This document shows, in pieces, positions 11,860-23,716 of a stretch of DNA of 61,000 nt. The stretch is taken from positions 35,001 to 96,000 of the forward strand of contig NZ_CP098323.1 of assembly GCF_023657595.1 (NCBI RefSeq). Reading direction: 5' to 3'. Positions within the stretch are counted from its first letter, which is position 1; the number at the start of each line of letters is the position of its first letter. This DNA comes from Cytobacillus firmus. Its GTDB lineage: Bacteria; Bacillota; Bacilli; Bacillales; Cytobacillaceae. The notes beneath the pieces were generated by a model that saw only the letters and a list, made by a program, of their open reading frames with translations, made no database searches and was not told where the DNA came from. The translations under genes were made by a program, and so were the position numbers.

Positions 11860-12001
11860 GGAATGGAATAGAAAATTTTAGGATACTGTCTGAAGTGTTG
11901 ATATAACTGCGATTTTCGAAATAAAAGCCATTTTAAATGAAAATATGGAAATAAACTTCCAAAAATTCAATATATGACTCTTTTCGACATTTCGACAAAA
12001 T
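11860..12001. other. abrB-metS intergenic region, left part
   Basis: AT-rich sequence without a coding frame. Two TTCGACA heptamers (11983-11989 and 11991-11997, reverse-strand TGTCGAA) lie 8 bp apart. They match the Spo0A box but not its usual 10-bp tandem spacing, so binding is uncertain. They lie just upstream of a plausible + strand promoter. Confidence 0.4.
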
Positions 12002-12270
12002 TCTACAAAAATCCATGCTATTGCTATAATAATATTCGAAAGGCAGTTTCCTTTTTTAGGGATAGAAACTAAAAAAATTTTTTATTAGAGAAAAATCCTG
12101 CCGTTCCTTTCTGCCTATTGGTTGCACAATTTCAAGTTTTTAGGTATATTTTGATGGTATAAGAGGTTATGCTGACGAATATAACTTCTTGTAAAATATC
12201 GATATAGCAGGCCCAATAACGGCACGATTTTCTGATTAATACTCTCGTCCAAATGGGGCGGGATTTTTTT
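12002..12270 (+). ncRNA. Candidate small RNA or long metS leader
   Basis: A promoter (TCTACA, 17 bp, TATAAT at 12025-12030 with extended TGC) is followed by about 235 bases and an intrinsic terminator (tctcgtcc / gggcggga at 12243-12263, then seven Ts). Inside, aagaggttat (12161-12170) pairs ataacttctt (12181-12190), and aggcag (12041-12046) can pair ctgcct (12111-12116). No coding frame and no T-box or S-box signature was found. Existence and function are inference. Confidence 0.4.
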
Positions 12271-12290
12271 ACAGAGATAAGAAAGTATTA

Positions 12291-12552
12291 CTTTGAACTT
12301 CGATAACTGTCTAGCGCAAGCAGCCTACCCTCTTGAGGTCACAAGCTTGTCTAGTTGCGGCTCCTAGGGACTCGAGACATAAGCCAATCCCTTCCAGAAG
12401 GAAAGAACACCTTCTTGCAGGGCTCGTCTTATGCTTGTCGTCCCTGGGCAGTCGCCTTCACTTTTCAGGCAATCCTCTCAAAAAGGTAAAGAACACCTTT
12501 CCGTGAGGCTCGTCTTTTGCTTGTCGGGGGTGGGCAAGGCGCTTGCGCTTTT
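12291..12552 (+). repeat. Modular hairpin repeat, copy 3 (nested pair)
   Basis: An outer element is interrupted after acaagc at 12346 by a second full element (about 12347-12469), then resumes with caatcctct. Compared with copy 2, the outer parts join without loss. The composite ends 8 bases before the metS Shine-Dalgarno region. Confidence 0.85.
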
Positions 12553-12554
12553 AA

Positions 12555-14540
<1,986 letters not shown>

Positions 14541-14566
14541 TATTATTTATTTTTCCTGTTAAACAT

Positions 14567-14618
14567 AAAAAACATAGAAGTGTTAAGCGTATACCGTAAG
14601 CATTTCTATGTTTTTTAT
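14567..14618 (+). terminator. metS terminator
   Basis: aaaacatagaa pairs ttctatgtttt across a loop of about 25 nt, followed by T residues. The long loop makes it weaker than its neighbours. Confidence 0.65.
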
Positions 14619-14755
14619 TTTTGGAAAAAATTATTCTTGGAAAGTAATTTCTGGTTGATTTATCTAATTGGGACCATTTTGACAGTAATGTCGTTTTGTT
14701 ACATCACTGACATAATAGTAATAGAAAAATAATATGAAGGAAAAGGAGTTTTTTG

Positions 14756-15523
14756 ATGTTTTTCGACACACACGCACATCTTAATGCCGAACAATATAAC
14801 GAAGATTTACAAGAGGTGATCGACCGGGCCCTTAGTGAAGGAATTTCCAACATTGTGGTCGTCGGGTTTGACCGTCCAACCATTGAAAAAGCGATGGAGC
14901 TGACTGAGCAATACGAATTCATCTACGCCTGTGTGGGATGGCATCCGGTTGATGCCATTGATATGACAGAGGAAGATTTGCTATGGATTGAAGAGCTTTC
15001 CAGCCATCCCAAAGTGGTGGCACTGGGAGAAATGGGCCTGGATTATTATTGGGACAAGTCCCCGAAGGATATTCAGAAGGAAGTCTTCCGAAAACAGATC
15101 CGTCTGGCGAAGAAAGTCAAGCTTCCCATCGTCATCCATAACCGTGATGCCACATCCGATATAGTCGAAATCCTCAAGGAAGAAGGAGCGGGAGAAGTAG
15201 GCGGAATCATGCATTGCTTCAGCGGCAGCCCGGAAATTGCCCAAGAGTGTGTGGATATGAACTTCTACATTTCCCTTGGCGGTCCAGTGACCTTCAAAAA
15301 CGCAAAAAAACCAAAGGAAGTAGCCGATGTTATTCCGCTTGAAAAGCTGTTGATTGAAACAGACTGCCCATATTTGACCCCTCATCCGCACAGAGGAAAA
15401 CGGAATGAACCCAGCTATGTCAAATTGGTGGCAGAGCAGATTGCAGAAATAAAAGGACTTTCAACAGAAGAAGTTGCACAGGCAACCACAGAAAATGCAA
15501 AAAAATTATTCGGCATAAACTGA
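14756..15523 (+). CDS. TatD family metal-dependent DNase (YabD)
   Basis: 255-residue TIM-barrel hydrolase. Metal ligands are visible: FDTHAHLN (3-10), GEMGLDYYW (about 91-99), PIVIHNRDA (His near 127), MHCFSGS, and ETDCPYLTPHPHRGKRNEPSY. The TatD/YcfH group act as 3'-5' exonucleases or DNA-repair related nucleases; the role in Bacillus is not well defined. ATG 14756 is taken over TTG 14753 for spacing from AAGGAG. Stands alone after metS. Confidence 0.93.
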   Translation: MFFDTHAHLNAEQYNEDLQEVIDRALSEGISNIVVVGFDRPTIEKAMELTEQYEFIYACVGWHPVDAIDMTEEDLLWIEELSSHPKVVALGEMGLDYYWDKSPKDIQKEVFRKQIRLAKKVKLPIVIHNRDATSDIVEILKEEGAGEVGGIMHCFSGSPEIAQECVDMNFYISLGGPVTFKNAKKPKEVADVIPLEKLLIETDCPYLTPHPHRGKRNEPSYVKLVAEQIAEIKGLSTEEVAQATTENAKKLFGIN

Positions 15524-16046
15524 TAGCTCAATTTGTCGAAGCCTGTAGGAGCTTGTCCAAATCTTTTCTGATTCTAAAAAGTTCTACATGTCTCCTTCTT
15601 CTCATAGGATAACCATGTCGATAAGTCTCTCTTTCCTTTCATCCGGTTTTTTTGCATAATAGGAAATACGTTTACGGGACTGCTTGCCAATTACTAGAAA
15701 AAGTTAGTTGGATAATTAGAAAAAGGTGCTGTTTTAGCACCCCTGCTGATCGAGCGGAGGGCGTTTACTGCTGATCGGGGAGCGTGACAGTTGGAGGACT
15801 GGAAGCCTGAAGTCTTGAGGGATTTCAGAAAATCACTCCCGATTGCTGAGCGCCTGGTCAGCCGGAAAACAAATGATTTCCAGATGCGTGAAAAATTCCT
15901 AAATCAAAAAAAGAAGGATTTTTCACATGGATGTTGAAAAGTATAAATCCAAGGCAAGCATGACTGAAAACAGGGTAAATGCAAGAAGGCATGCATAGAA
16001 GGGAACTATCATTCATACATAGAGATAGAGTGCAGTTCTAAGAATA
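15524..16046. other. Gene-free region upstream of yabE with possible RNA structure
   Basis: No credible frame. The part from 15720 to 15930 is more GC-rich than its surroundings and shows helices: ggtgct / agcacc at 15725-15741, atcggg (15774-15779) with cccgat (15837-15842), and gtgaaaaattcct (15888-15900) with aggatttttcac (15915-15926). A 10-base direct repeat ctgctgatcg occurs at about 15743 and 15768. I could not match it to a known riboswitch. Confidence 0.35.
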
Positions 16047-16076
16047 CAGGCAAAAAAGCCTAATGCCTGCGTTTTT
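16047..16076 (+). terminator. Terminator-like hairpin before yabE promoter
   Basis: caggca / tgcctg with a loop of about 11 nt, then cg and five Ts. It ends any transcript coming from the region above before the yabE promoter. A second hairpin (ttttccagc / gctggaaaa, 16073-16100) follows. Confidence 0.5.
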
Positions 16077-16108
16077 CCAGCCTTTCGGAAGCTGGAAAAT
16101 TGAAAGAG

Positions 16109-16137
16109 TTGACAGTCGGCAAGATACTCTATATAAT
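16109..16137 (+). promoter_or_regulatory. Consensus sigma-A promoter of yabE
   Basis: TTGACA, exactly 17 bp, TATAAT: a perfect vegetative promoter. It lies inside the longest open frame and therefore shows that translation must start downstream of about 16144. Confidence 0.93.
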
Positions 16138-16168
16138 CACTCCGAGAGAAAAGGAGGCGTTTTTCATC

Positions 16169-17374
16169 GTGATTCAAAACATGAAAAACCTGTTATCCAA
16201 GTCTTTGAGTAAAAAGAAATTGGCCATTTTTTCTGCTAGTTTAGTAGTTTTTGCTGCTGCCTGTGGTTTCATTGCGTATGAAACGACAAAGAAAACAGTA
16301 GCACTGACGATAGACGGCCAAGAGAAAGTCATCAAAACGCATGCAGCAACGATTCAAGATATATTCGATGATCTAGATATTTCACTCCGCTCAGAAGATT
16401 ATGTGTTTCCCTCGGTAAACACAGAGGTTAAGGACAATACAGAAATTGTCTATGAACCGGCTAAACAGGTGAAAGTTGTAACAGATAACGAGAAGAAAAC
16501 GATTTGGACGGCTGCAAAGACGGTCGGGGACGTTTTAAAAGAACAGAATATTACACTGACTGAACATGATAAGGTTCAGCCAGAGCCAGAGGATACAGTT
16601 AAAAACAACCTGGAAATTCAAGTAGAGAAAGCATTCGCTTTAACGCTTAATAATGGCGGTAAAGAGAAGCAGGTTTGGTCAACTTCGACTACGGTCGCTG
16701 ACTTTTTATCACAGCAGGGAATCAAGATCAATGATTTAGACCGCGTTGAACCAAAGTTGGAAGAGACAGTCAAAGCCAATGACAAAATAAAAGTCATTCG
16801 AGTTGAAAAAGTCACCGATGTAGTGGAAGAACCAATTAATTTCGCAGTTGTGACAAAGAAGGATAATAACTTAACTAAGGGCACTGAAAAAGTGATGAAT
16901 GCTGGAAAAAAAGGCCTTAAGACGAAAGAGTTTGAAGTCGTCCTGGAGAATGGCAAAGAAATTTCCAGAAAGCTGATCAGTGAAAAGCAAGTGAAGGAAA
17001 AGCAGGATAAAGTCGTTGCTGTCGGAACAAAGGTGGCTGCAGCAACACAAGTCGTTTCGCGCGGAACAAGCAGCAAGGCAAGCGGTAAAGAAATATATGT
17101 ATCGTCAACTGCCTATACGGCTAATTGCAGCGGATGCTCAGGCAAAACGGCTACCGGTTTGGACCTGCGTGCCAATCCGGGTGCTAAGGTCATAGCGGTT
17201 GATCCAAGTGTCATTCCCCTTGGAACGAAAGTCTATGTGGAAGGCTATGGCTATGCCGTTGCAGCTGATACAGGAGGCGCGATTAAAGGAAACAAAATCG
17301 ATGTATTCTTCTCCTCCAAATCAGAAGCATACAAGTGGGGAAGAAAAACGGTAAAAATTAAGATACTGAATTAA
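16169..17374 (+). CDS. yabE: Cell-wall-binding 3D-domain protein YabE (Rpf-like)
   Basis: Exported, membrane-anchored peptidoglycan-active protein related to resuscitation-promoting factors. From GTG 16169 it is 401 residues: a signal anchor near 17-38 (KKKLAIFSASLVVFAAACGF), three DUF348 modules to about 215, a G5 domain to about 290, a linker, and a C-terminal 3D domain with VIAVDPSVIPLGT and ADTGGAIKGNKIDVFF carrying the three aspartates. Lytic activity on glycan is inferred from family. The start follows from the promoter position and AAGGAGG 11 nt upstream, a somewhat long spacing. Confidence 0.9.
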   Translation: MIQNMKNLLSKSLSKKKLAIFSASLVVFAAACGFIAYETTKKTVALTIDGQEKVIKTHAATIQDIFDDLDISLRSEDYVFPSVNTEVKDNTEIVYEPAKQVKVVTDNEKKTIWTAAKTVGDVLKEQNITLTEHDKVQPEPEDTVKNNLEIQVEKAFALTLNNGGKEKQVWSTSTTVADFLSQQGIKINDLDRVEPKLEETVKANDKIKVIRVEKVTDVVEEPINFAVVTKKDNNLTKGTEKVMNAGKKGLKTKEFEVVLENGKEISRKLISEKQVKEKQDKVVAVGTKVAAATQVVSRGTSSKASGKEIYVSSTAYTANCSGCSGKTATGLDLRANPGAKVIAVDPSVIPLGTKVYVEGYGYAVAADTGGAIKGNKIDVFFSSKSEAYKWGRKTVKIKILN

Positions 17375-17382
17375 ATTTTATG

Positions 17383-17408
17383 ATGCAGGGGCTTCCCCTG
17401 CATTTTTT
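17383..17408 (+). terminator. yabE terminator
   Basis: Perfect 9-bp stem (atgcagggg / cccctgcat), 3-nt loop, T-run. Confidence 0.93.
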
Positions 17409-17590
17409 ATTTCATTGCAGAGAAGGTTAATGGATAACATTTTTCATTTTCAAGCTGGTTCATATATAATAAGAACTATTCTTTATAAATATATTCTTCT
17501 TACATCTATTTAGACGAATTACATTACAGAAATGTTTCAAGTTTTTTTCAATTTTTTTATATTTTTTAACGGAATGAGAAGTTTTTAATT
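17409..17590. other. AT-rich spacer before the rnmV repeat
   Basis: Very AT-rich sequence with no gene. Together with the nested repeat that follows it makes a 450-base stretch without coding function. No confident promoter was found. Confidence 0.4.
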
Positions 17591-17849
17591 TTGAACATCG
17601 ATACTGTCTAGCTCCAGCACCTACCGCCTCGAGGTCACAAGCTTGTCTTGTTTCGGCTCCTGGGGATTCGAGACATAAGCCAATCCCTTCCAGAAGGAAA
17701 GAACACCTTCTTGCAGGGCTCGTCTTATGCTTGTCATCCCTGGACAGTCGCCTTCACTTTTCAGGCAAGCCTCCCAAAAGGCAAAAAACGCCTTTCCGTG
17801 AGGCTTGTCTTGTGCTTGTCGGCGGTGGGCAAGGCGCTTGCGCTTTTCT
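17591..17849 (+). repeat. Modular hairpin repeat, copy 4 (nested pair)
   Basis: Same nested architecture as copy 3: the outer element breaks after acaagc (17642) and resumes at about 17766. The outer inner-stem is accgcc (17623-17628) with ggcggt (17821-17826), a compensated change relative to copy 2. Ends just before the rnmV Shine-Dalgarno. Confidence 0.87.
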
Positions 17850-17860
17850 TAGGAGGAACC

Positions 17861-19292
<1,432 letters not shown>

Positions 19293-19299
19293 AAGACCA

Positions 19300-19330
19300 A
19301 GCCTGCTGAGTAGACAGCGGGCTTTTTTTT
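19300..19330 (+). terminator. rsmA terminator
   Basis: 9-bp stem (agcctgctg / cagcgggct, one G-U) and eight Ts. Confidence 0.9.
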
Positions 19331-19368
19331 CGCCCGCATGCCTATCTTCCCAACCGCCTTTTCTACGC

Positions 19369-19396
19369 ACATGTTCATAGTCAAATGCATAATTTA
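19369..19396 (+). promoter_or_regulatory. Sigma-K promoter candidate of yabG
   Basis: CATAATTTA at 19388-19396 matches the sigma-K -10 consensus CATANNNTA, with AC 17 bp upstream at 19369-19370. yabG is a late mother-cell gene in B. subtilis, which agrees. Confidence 0.6.
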
Positions 19397-19470
19397 TGAC
19401 ATAAATAATAAATCACAAACAAGAGCTTAGATGCAGCCCGCGTATACCTCGGGAAATTGGAGTGACGACA

Positions 19471-20355
19471 TTGACTATAAATACGATGGATATCGTCGGA
19501 AGAATTTCGTATCATTGTGATATTCTATTCCGCGTGATTGATATTAGAGAACAGGGCGGAAAAAAAATTGCCATATTATTCGGAGAGGATATCCGTCTTG
19601 TTGCGGATGCTCCCTGTGAGGATTTAATCGTCATTAACCAGGCGCAGCGGATGAAGTTCGAAGAGGAGTTCAGGTCACTTGAAGAACAGTCCTTCCAGCT
19701 ATTCAGGCAGGACGTGGCTCTCTTGAGGGAGAAGCAGGAGTATGAAGTGACTGACGGCTACAGCAAGACACTAAACTATTTTCAGATGCCAGGCAGGGTG
19801 CTTCATCTGGATGGTGATCCTTCTTATTTAAAAAAATGCTTGAGTGTGTATGAAAAAATAGGTATACCCGTAACAGGGATCCATTGCAGTGAAAAGGAAA
19901 TGCCGATGAAAATCGGACAGCTCATTGATCATTACAGGCCGGATATCCTCGTTGTAACAGGTCATGATGCGTATTCAAAGGCAAAGGGGAAAAAATCCGA
20001 TATCAATGCTTACAGGCACTCCAGGGAATTTGTGCAGGCGGTAAGGGAAGCGCGCAAAAAAGTACCGCATCTTGATCAGCTTGTCATTTTTGCCGGAGCA
20101 TGCCAGTCACATTTCGAATCACTGATCCATGCTGGAGCCAATTTTGCCAGTTCTCCTTCCAGAGTAAATATTCATGCCCTTGACCCTGTATACATTGTGG
20201 CGAAAGTCAGCCTTACTCCATTTATGGAAAGAATCAATTTATGGGATATTTTAAGAAATACACTGACAGGTGAAAAGGGGCTTGGAGGAATCGAAACCCG
20301 GGGAGTACTGAGAACAGGAATGCCATTTAATGACGAAGAATTAAATGAATCTTAA
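19471..20355 (+). CDS. yabG: Sporulation-specific protease YabG
   Basis: Protease that trims spore coat proteins late in sporulation (peptidase family U57). About 294 residues from TTG 19471, picked because TTGGAG lies 8 nt upstream; GTG 19462 overlaps that site and ATG 19486 is a further option. The segment PDILVVTGHDAYSKAKG and FAGACQSHFESLIHAGANFASSPSRVNIHALDP (shown in part) holds the conserved core. No signal peptide, fitting a cytoplasmic mother-cell protein. Confidence 0.92.
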   Translation: MTINTMDIVGRISYHCDILFRVIDIREQGGKKIAILFGEDIRLVADAPCEDLIVINQAQRMKFEEEFRSLEEQSFQLFRQDVALLREKQEYEVTDGYSKTLNYFQMPGRVLHLDGDPSYLKKCLSVYEKIGIPVTGIHCSEKEMPMKIGQLIDHYRPDILVVTGHDAYSKAKGKKSDINAYRHSREFVQAVREARKKVPHLDQLVIFAGACQSHFESLIHAGANFASSPSRVNIHALDPVYIVAKVSLTPFMERINLWDILRNTLTGEKGLGGIETRGVLRTGMPFNDEELNES

Positions 20356-20572
20356 TGAGCGGGCCGTTTTTATTATTTGCGGCTTGTTTTTTTATGTTTG
20401 TTTGTAATAGGGTATTTAGCATTTTTCGAGAAATTTCGCGCGGGGGCATTCGTCTATTTCCCAGGTAATGAACGGCAAGCTTATAAGCTTTCTAAAAACT
20501 ATACATAATCTTTTCCAATTAAGGCAATCCTAAAATTGTTGAAAATTAGAAGAAAAAGTAGAACAAAACATA
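20356..20572. other. Gene-free region between yabG and veg
   Basis: No coding frame. A GC-rich island near 20438-20452 and a small palindrome (aagcttataagctt) near 20478 are visible, otherwise AT-rich sequence leading to the two veg promoters. Confidence 0.4.
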
Positions 20573-20602
20573 TTGACATTTAAATTTAAACACTGTTATA
20601 AT
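20573..20602 (+). promoter_or_regulatory. veg promoter P1 (sigma-A)
   Basis: TTGACA, 18-bp spacer, TATAAT in an A/T-rich context with an A-tract upstream. Confidence 0.8.
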
Positions 20603-20614
20603 TTATATTTTTGT

Positions 20615-20643
20615 TTGACAGTATTGTGTCAGTGTGATATACT
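20615..20643 (+). promoter_or_regulatory. veg promoter P2 (sigma-A)
   Basis: TTGACA, 17-bp spacer, TATACT. Start predicted near 20650, leaving a leader of roughly 15 bases holding GAGGTGG. Confidence 0.82.
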
Positions 20644-20664
20644 TAACATAGTGAGGTGGACCGA

Positions 20665-20928
20665 ATGGCAAAAACATTATCAGATATTAAAAAAGCTCTT
20701 GATTCAAATCTTGGGAAAAGGCTCCTGCTAAAAGCAAATGGCGGGCGCAGAAAGACCATTGAACGCTCAGGAGTTCTGGCCGAAACGTATCCTTCAGTAT
20801 TTGTGATTGAGTTAGATCAGGATGAAAATGCATTTGAACGGGTATCTTACAGCTATGCGGATGTTTTAACAGAAACGGTTCAAATTACATTCTATGAAGA
20901 TACATCAGGACAGGTTGCTTTAAGCTAA
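20665..20928 (+). CDS. veg: Veg protein
   Basis: Small, highly expressed protein that in B. subtilis promotes biofilm formation through effects on SinR; the molecular mechanism is not settled. 87 residues, with [14 protein letters not shown] near 26-39 and [29 protein letters not shown] (in part) as the conserved core. ATG 20665 is chosen over GTG 20656 because GAGGTGG overlaps the GTG and spaces well to the ATG. Two strong promoters and its own terminator make it a separate unit. Confidence 0.95.
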   Translation: MAKTLSDIKKALDSNLGKRLLLKANGGRRKTIERSGVLAETYPSVFVIELDQDENAFERVSYSYADVLTETVQITFYEDTSGQVALS

Positions 20929-20941
20929 TAATATATATGAC

Positions 20942-20974
20942 AGCAGGCGGTGAACAATTGTTTACTGCTTTTTG
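20942..20974 (+). terminator. veg terminator
   Basis: Interrupted stem: gtgaaca / tgtttac topped on agcag / ctgct, then five Ts. Confidence 0.6.
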
Positions 20975-20986
20975 TTTGCCCTTTTT

Positions 20987-21017
20987 TCATAAAATAGCGG
21001 GACCTTTCCACATACTA
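20987..21017 (+). promoter_or_regulatory. Sigma-G type promoter candidate of sspF
   Basis: CATACTA at 21011-21017 matches the sigma-G -10. The -35 is imperfect (TCATA, 19-bp spacer). Forespore expression fits a small acid-soluble protein gene. Confidence 0.5.
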
Positions 21018-21046
21018 TACATACCGCAGTGCGAAAGGGGATGTTA

Positions 21047-21223
21047 ATGTTGGGCAGAAGACGCGGCGTTATGTCAGATGGTTTAAAAGAAGAAATTGCG
21101 AAAGAGCTTGGCTTTTATGATGTGGTCCAAAAGGAAGGCTGGGGCGGCATCCGTGCGAAAGATGCCGGCAATATGGTTAAGCGGGCCGTTGAAATCGCAC
21201 AGCAGAACCTTCTTAACAAATAG
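21047..21223 (+). CDS. sspF: Alpha/beta-type small acid-soluble spore protein SspF
   Basis: 58-residue spore DNA-binding protein. Core motifs [20 protein letters not shown] and [15 protein letters not shown] are those of SspF; the Gly-rich [12 protein letters not shown] turn separates the two helices. ATG 21047 follows AGGGG by 6 nt; upstream in-frame starts would lack a site. Located between veg and ispE as in B. subtilis. Confidence 0.93.
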   Translation: MLGRRRGVMSDGLKEEIAKELGFYDVVQKEGWGGIRAKDAGNMVKRAVEIAQQNLLNK

Positions 21224-21541
21224 CATTCGCACAGAATATGTTTAAGCATTAATATGCACTGCGTCTGCCGAGGCTTATGCCTCGGCATTTCTTTTGGCCA
21301 AACAGCGACACCCTCTATATTCCAAGCCACCTGAGCTTTTATGTTTATTTTGTGGTAAAATAGGACAAAAAATGGAGACGCTCTATAAGAAAAGCTTTAA
21401 ACCTCCGCTTATTGCCGCGTAAAATAAAGTCAATACTGAATGAAGGTAGGGGTTCCCTTCTAAATGAACCGGCAGGGCAAAGCGCTTCGCTTGTGGAGCT
21501 GGACAGGAGTCCGATTTAAAGGAAAGAAGTAGGTGGAAATG
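21224..21541. other. Gene-free region before ispE
   Basis: Holds the sspF terminator, then AT-rich sequence. Near 21472-21508 the string gggcaaagcgcttcgctt followed by tggagctggaca resembles scrambled ends of the modular hairpin repeat and may be a decayed copy. No gene. Confidence 0.4.
21266..21296 (+). terminator. sspF terminator
   Basis: Perfect 9-bp GC-rich stem (tgccgaggc / gcctcggca), 4-nt loop, then tttctttt. Confidence 0.85.
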
Positions 21542-22411
21542 TTGAAGGTCATGGTGAAGGCGCCTGCTAAAATCAATTTGTCATTGGATGTTTTACATAA
21601 ACGGGAAGATGGCTATCATGAAGTGGAAATGATAATGACAACAATTGATTTAGCTGACCGCCTGGAATTAACACTTTTAGATAAAGACGAGATCAGGATT
21701 ATCTCTCATAACCGTTTTGTTCCGGATGATCAGCGGAATTTGGCATATCAGGCTGCACACCTTCTTAAAGAACGGTTTCAAGTAAAAAAAGGTGTGGCCA
21801 TTACAATAGAAAAAATGATTCCGGTTGCAGCTGGGCTTGCCGGCGGCAGCAGTGATGCAGCTGCGGCTCTCAGGGGCCTTAACAAGCTGTGGGGTCTGGG
21901 GCTTTCATTGGATCAGCTTGCTGAAATAGGAACGGAAATCGGTTCTGATGTTTCTTTTTGCGTATACGGAGGCACTGCATTAGCTACAGGGCGGGGAGAG
22001 AAAATTCAGGAGCTTCCTGCACCTCCAACCTGCTGGGTTATACTTGCTAAGCCGTTTATCGGCGTATCGACAGCGGATGTATACAGGAGACTGGATGTAG
22101 AGAAGGTGCAGCATCCAAATACAAAAGGAATGGTCGAAGCGATCCAATCTGGCTGCTATGATGATGTCTGCCGAAATATGGGCAATGTACTCGAGGATGT
22201 CACGCTGAGTATGCACCCCGAGGTCCTGCAGATAAAAGACCAGATGAAACGATTTGGTGCGGATGCTGTCCTGATGAGCGGCAGCGGGCCAACCGTGTTT
22301 GGGCTTGTGCATCATGATTCAAGAATGCATCGGATTTATAATGGCCTCAGAGGGTTTTGTGACCAGGTTTTTGCAGTCAGAATGCTCGGAGAAAGACATA
22401 AGCTTGATTAA
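21542..22411 (+). CDS. ispE: 4-diphosphocytidyl-2-C-methyl-D-erythritol kinase
   Basis: Fourth-step kinase of the MEP pathway to isoprenoids. GHMP kinase with [12 protein letters not shown] near 6-17, the ATP loop [17 protein letters not shown] near 93-109, and SGSGPTVFG near 244-252. TTG 21542 gives 289 residues and an N-terminus ([10 protein letters not shown]) that matches B. subtilis in length; AGGTGG lies 5 nt upstream, whereas ATG 21539 would be only 2 nt from it. Precedes purR with a regulated spacer. Confidence 0.95.
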   Translation: MKVMVKAPAKINLSLDVLHKREDGYHEVEMIMTTIDLADRLELTLLDKDEIRIISHNRFVPDDQRNLAYQAAHLLKERFQVKKGVAITIEKMIPVAAGLAGGSSDAAAALRGLNKLWGLGLSLDQLAEIGTEIGSDVSFCVYGGTALATGRGEKIQELPAPPTCWVILAKPFIGVSTADVYRRLDVEKVQHPNTKGMVEAIQSGCYDDVCRNMGNVLEDVTLSMHPEVLQIKDQMKRFGADAVLMSGSGPTVFGLVHHDSRMHRIYNGLRGFCDQVFAVRMLGERHKLD

Positions 22412-22433
22412 ATCCGTATATTAATGGTATATT
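22404..22433 (+). promoter_or_regulatory. Sigma-A promoter of purR
   Basis: TTGATT, 18-bp spacer, TATATT, beginning within the last codons of ispE. Confidence 0.6.
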
Positions 22434-22454
22434 ATCGTTAAAACATTCGGATTT
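22410..22454 (+). promoter_or_regulatory. PurBox pair, purR autoregulatory operator
   Basis: Two inverted sites, AAATCCGTATATT (22410-22422) and AACATTCGGATTT (22442-22454), each match 11 of 13 positions of the PurBox consensus AWWWCCGAACWWT in its orientation. The arms aaatccg / cggattt are exact complements. They overlap the promoter spacer and the start region, fitting PurR autorepression. Confidence 0.6.
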
Positions 22455-22470
22455 AAATGGGGGTTCCACA

Positions 22471-23289
22471 ATGAAATTTCGCAGAAGCGAACGGTTGATA
22501 GATATGACCAATTATTTATTGAACCATCCGCGTCAGCTGGTATCCTTAACTTTCTTTTCAGAAAGGTATGGTTCCGCCAAGTCTTCGATCAGTGAAGATC
22601 TCGCCATTATCAAAGAAACATTTGAGCAAAGAGGAATAGGCACACTGCAGACCGTTTCCGGAGCAGCAGGCGGCGTCAAGTTCCATGTTAAAGTGCCTGA
22701 TGATGAAGCCCGTCCATTTGTAGAGGAGCTTTGCGGTTTAATTGCCAGCCCGGAAAGGCTTCTTCCCGGGGGCTATCTCTATATGACTGACATTCTCGGA
22801 GATCCTTTAATTGTCCAGCGTGCAGGCAGGCTTTTTGCCTCAGCCTTTGCGGATAAGCCCGTTGATGTGGTCATGACAGTAGCTACAAAAGGAATACCGC
22901 TTGCTTATGCGGCCGCTAATTATCTCAATGTGCCCGTTGTTATCGTCAGACGTGACAGCAAGGTGACAGAAGGATCTACGGTAAGCATTAACTATGTGTC
23001 AGGCTCTGCTAAGAGGATTCAAACCATGGTACTTTCGAAAAGAAGCCTGGCAGAGGGTTCCAATGTCTTAATCATTGACGATTTTATGAAAGCCGGCGGA
23101 ACGGTTAATGGAATGGTCAGCATGCTGGAAGAATTTAAAGCAAACCTTGCAGGCATTGCAGTCCTGGTGGAAGCAGAAAAAGCAGAAGAACGGCTGGTTG
23201 ATGAGTACCTTTCTTTAGTACGTCTATCTGATGTTGATGTAAGGGAAAGGAAAATCAATGTAAGTGAAGGCAACTATTTTAAAAAATAA
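22471..23289 (+). CDS. purR: Purine operon repressor PurR
   Basis: Represses purine genes; PRPP relieves binding. 272 residues: N-terminal winged helix (RRSERLIDMTNYLL, then ERYGSAKSSISEDLAII) and a C-terminal phosphoribosyltransferase-like domain with the PRPP loop VLIIDDFMKAGGTVNG near 192-207. GGGGG precedes the ATG. PurBox-like sites lie in its own promoter. Neighbouring ridA follows after 24 bases, as in B. subtilis where purR and yabJ are cotranscribed. Confidence 0.97.
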   Translation: MKFRRSERLIDMTNYLLNHPRQLVSLTFFSERYGSAKSSISEDLAIIKETFEQRGIGTLQTVSGAAGGVKFHVKVPDDEARPFVEELCGLIASPERLLPGGYLYMTDILGDPLIVQRAGRLFASAFADKPVDVVMTVATKGIPLAYAAANYLNVPVVIVRRDSKVTEGSTVSINYVSGSAKRIQTMVLSKRSLAEGSNVLIIDDFMKAGGTVNGMVSMLEEFKANLAGIAVLVEAEKAEERLVDEYLSLVRLSDVDVRERKINVSEGNYFKK

Positions 23290-23313
23290 TCATATTTTTT
23301 AGGGGGAGAATTC

Positions 23314-23688
23314 ATGAAAGTCATTCAAACGAATCAGGCACCGGCAGCAATTGGACCGTATTCTCAAGGAATTACAGTAAATAACCTATTCTACAGCTCA
23401 GGTCAAATTCCGCTTACTGCTGAAGGCGTTTTGGTGGATGGGGATGTAAAAGAGCAGACGCATCAGGTATTTAAAAACCTTCAGGCAGTGCTTGAAGAAG
23501 CTGGCGCGTCATTTGATACGGTGGTAAAAGCGACAGTATTTATCAAGGACATGAACGAATTTGCAGCTATTAATGAAGTGTATGGGGAATACTTCAGCAC
23601 ACACAAGCCTGCGCGCTCATGTGTGGAAGTAGCACGCCTGCCAAAGGATGTCCTTGTGGAAATTGAAGTTGTAGCTCTTGTTAAATAA
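23314..23688 (+). CDS. ridA: RidA family 2-iminobutanoate/2-iminopropanoate deaminase
   Basis: 124-residue trimeric YjgF/YER057c/UK114 protein that hydrolyses reactive enamine/imine intermediates. [22 protein letters not shown] near 10-31 and the substrate-binding Arg in [13 protein letters not shown] near 99-111 are present. AGGGGG lies 7 nt upstream. The B. subtilis counterpart, YabJ, was linked to PurR function. Closed by a hairpin. Confidence 0.96.
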   Translation: MKVIQTNQAPAAIGPYSQGITVNNLFYSSGQIPLTAEGVLVDGDVKEQTHQVFKNLQAVLEEAGASFDTVVKATVFIKDMNEFAAINEVYGEYFSTHKPARSCVEVARLPKDVLVEIEVVALVK

Positions 23689-23716
23689 ATAACCGCAATT
23701 CACTCGCTAATTCACT

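Noticed and set aside
15720..16076. ydaO-type c-di-AMP riboswitch upstream of yabE
   Set aside because: Considered because cell-wall hydrolase genes can carry one, but the conserved core segments are not visible.
16100..16168. yabE starting at 16100
   Set aside because: A perfect sigma-A promoter lies within that extension, so those codons would not be transcribed.
17648..17860. N-terminal extension of rnmV by 71 codons
   Set aside because: The extension translates the nested hairpin repeat; AGGAGG before ATG 17861 and the family length support the shorter protein.
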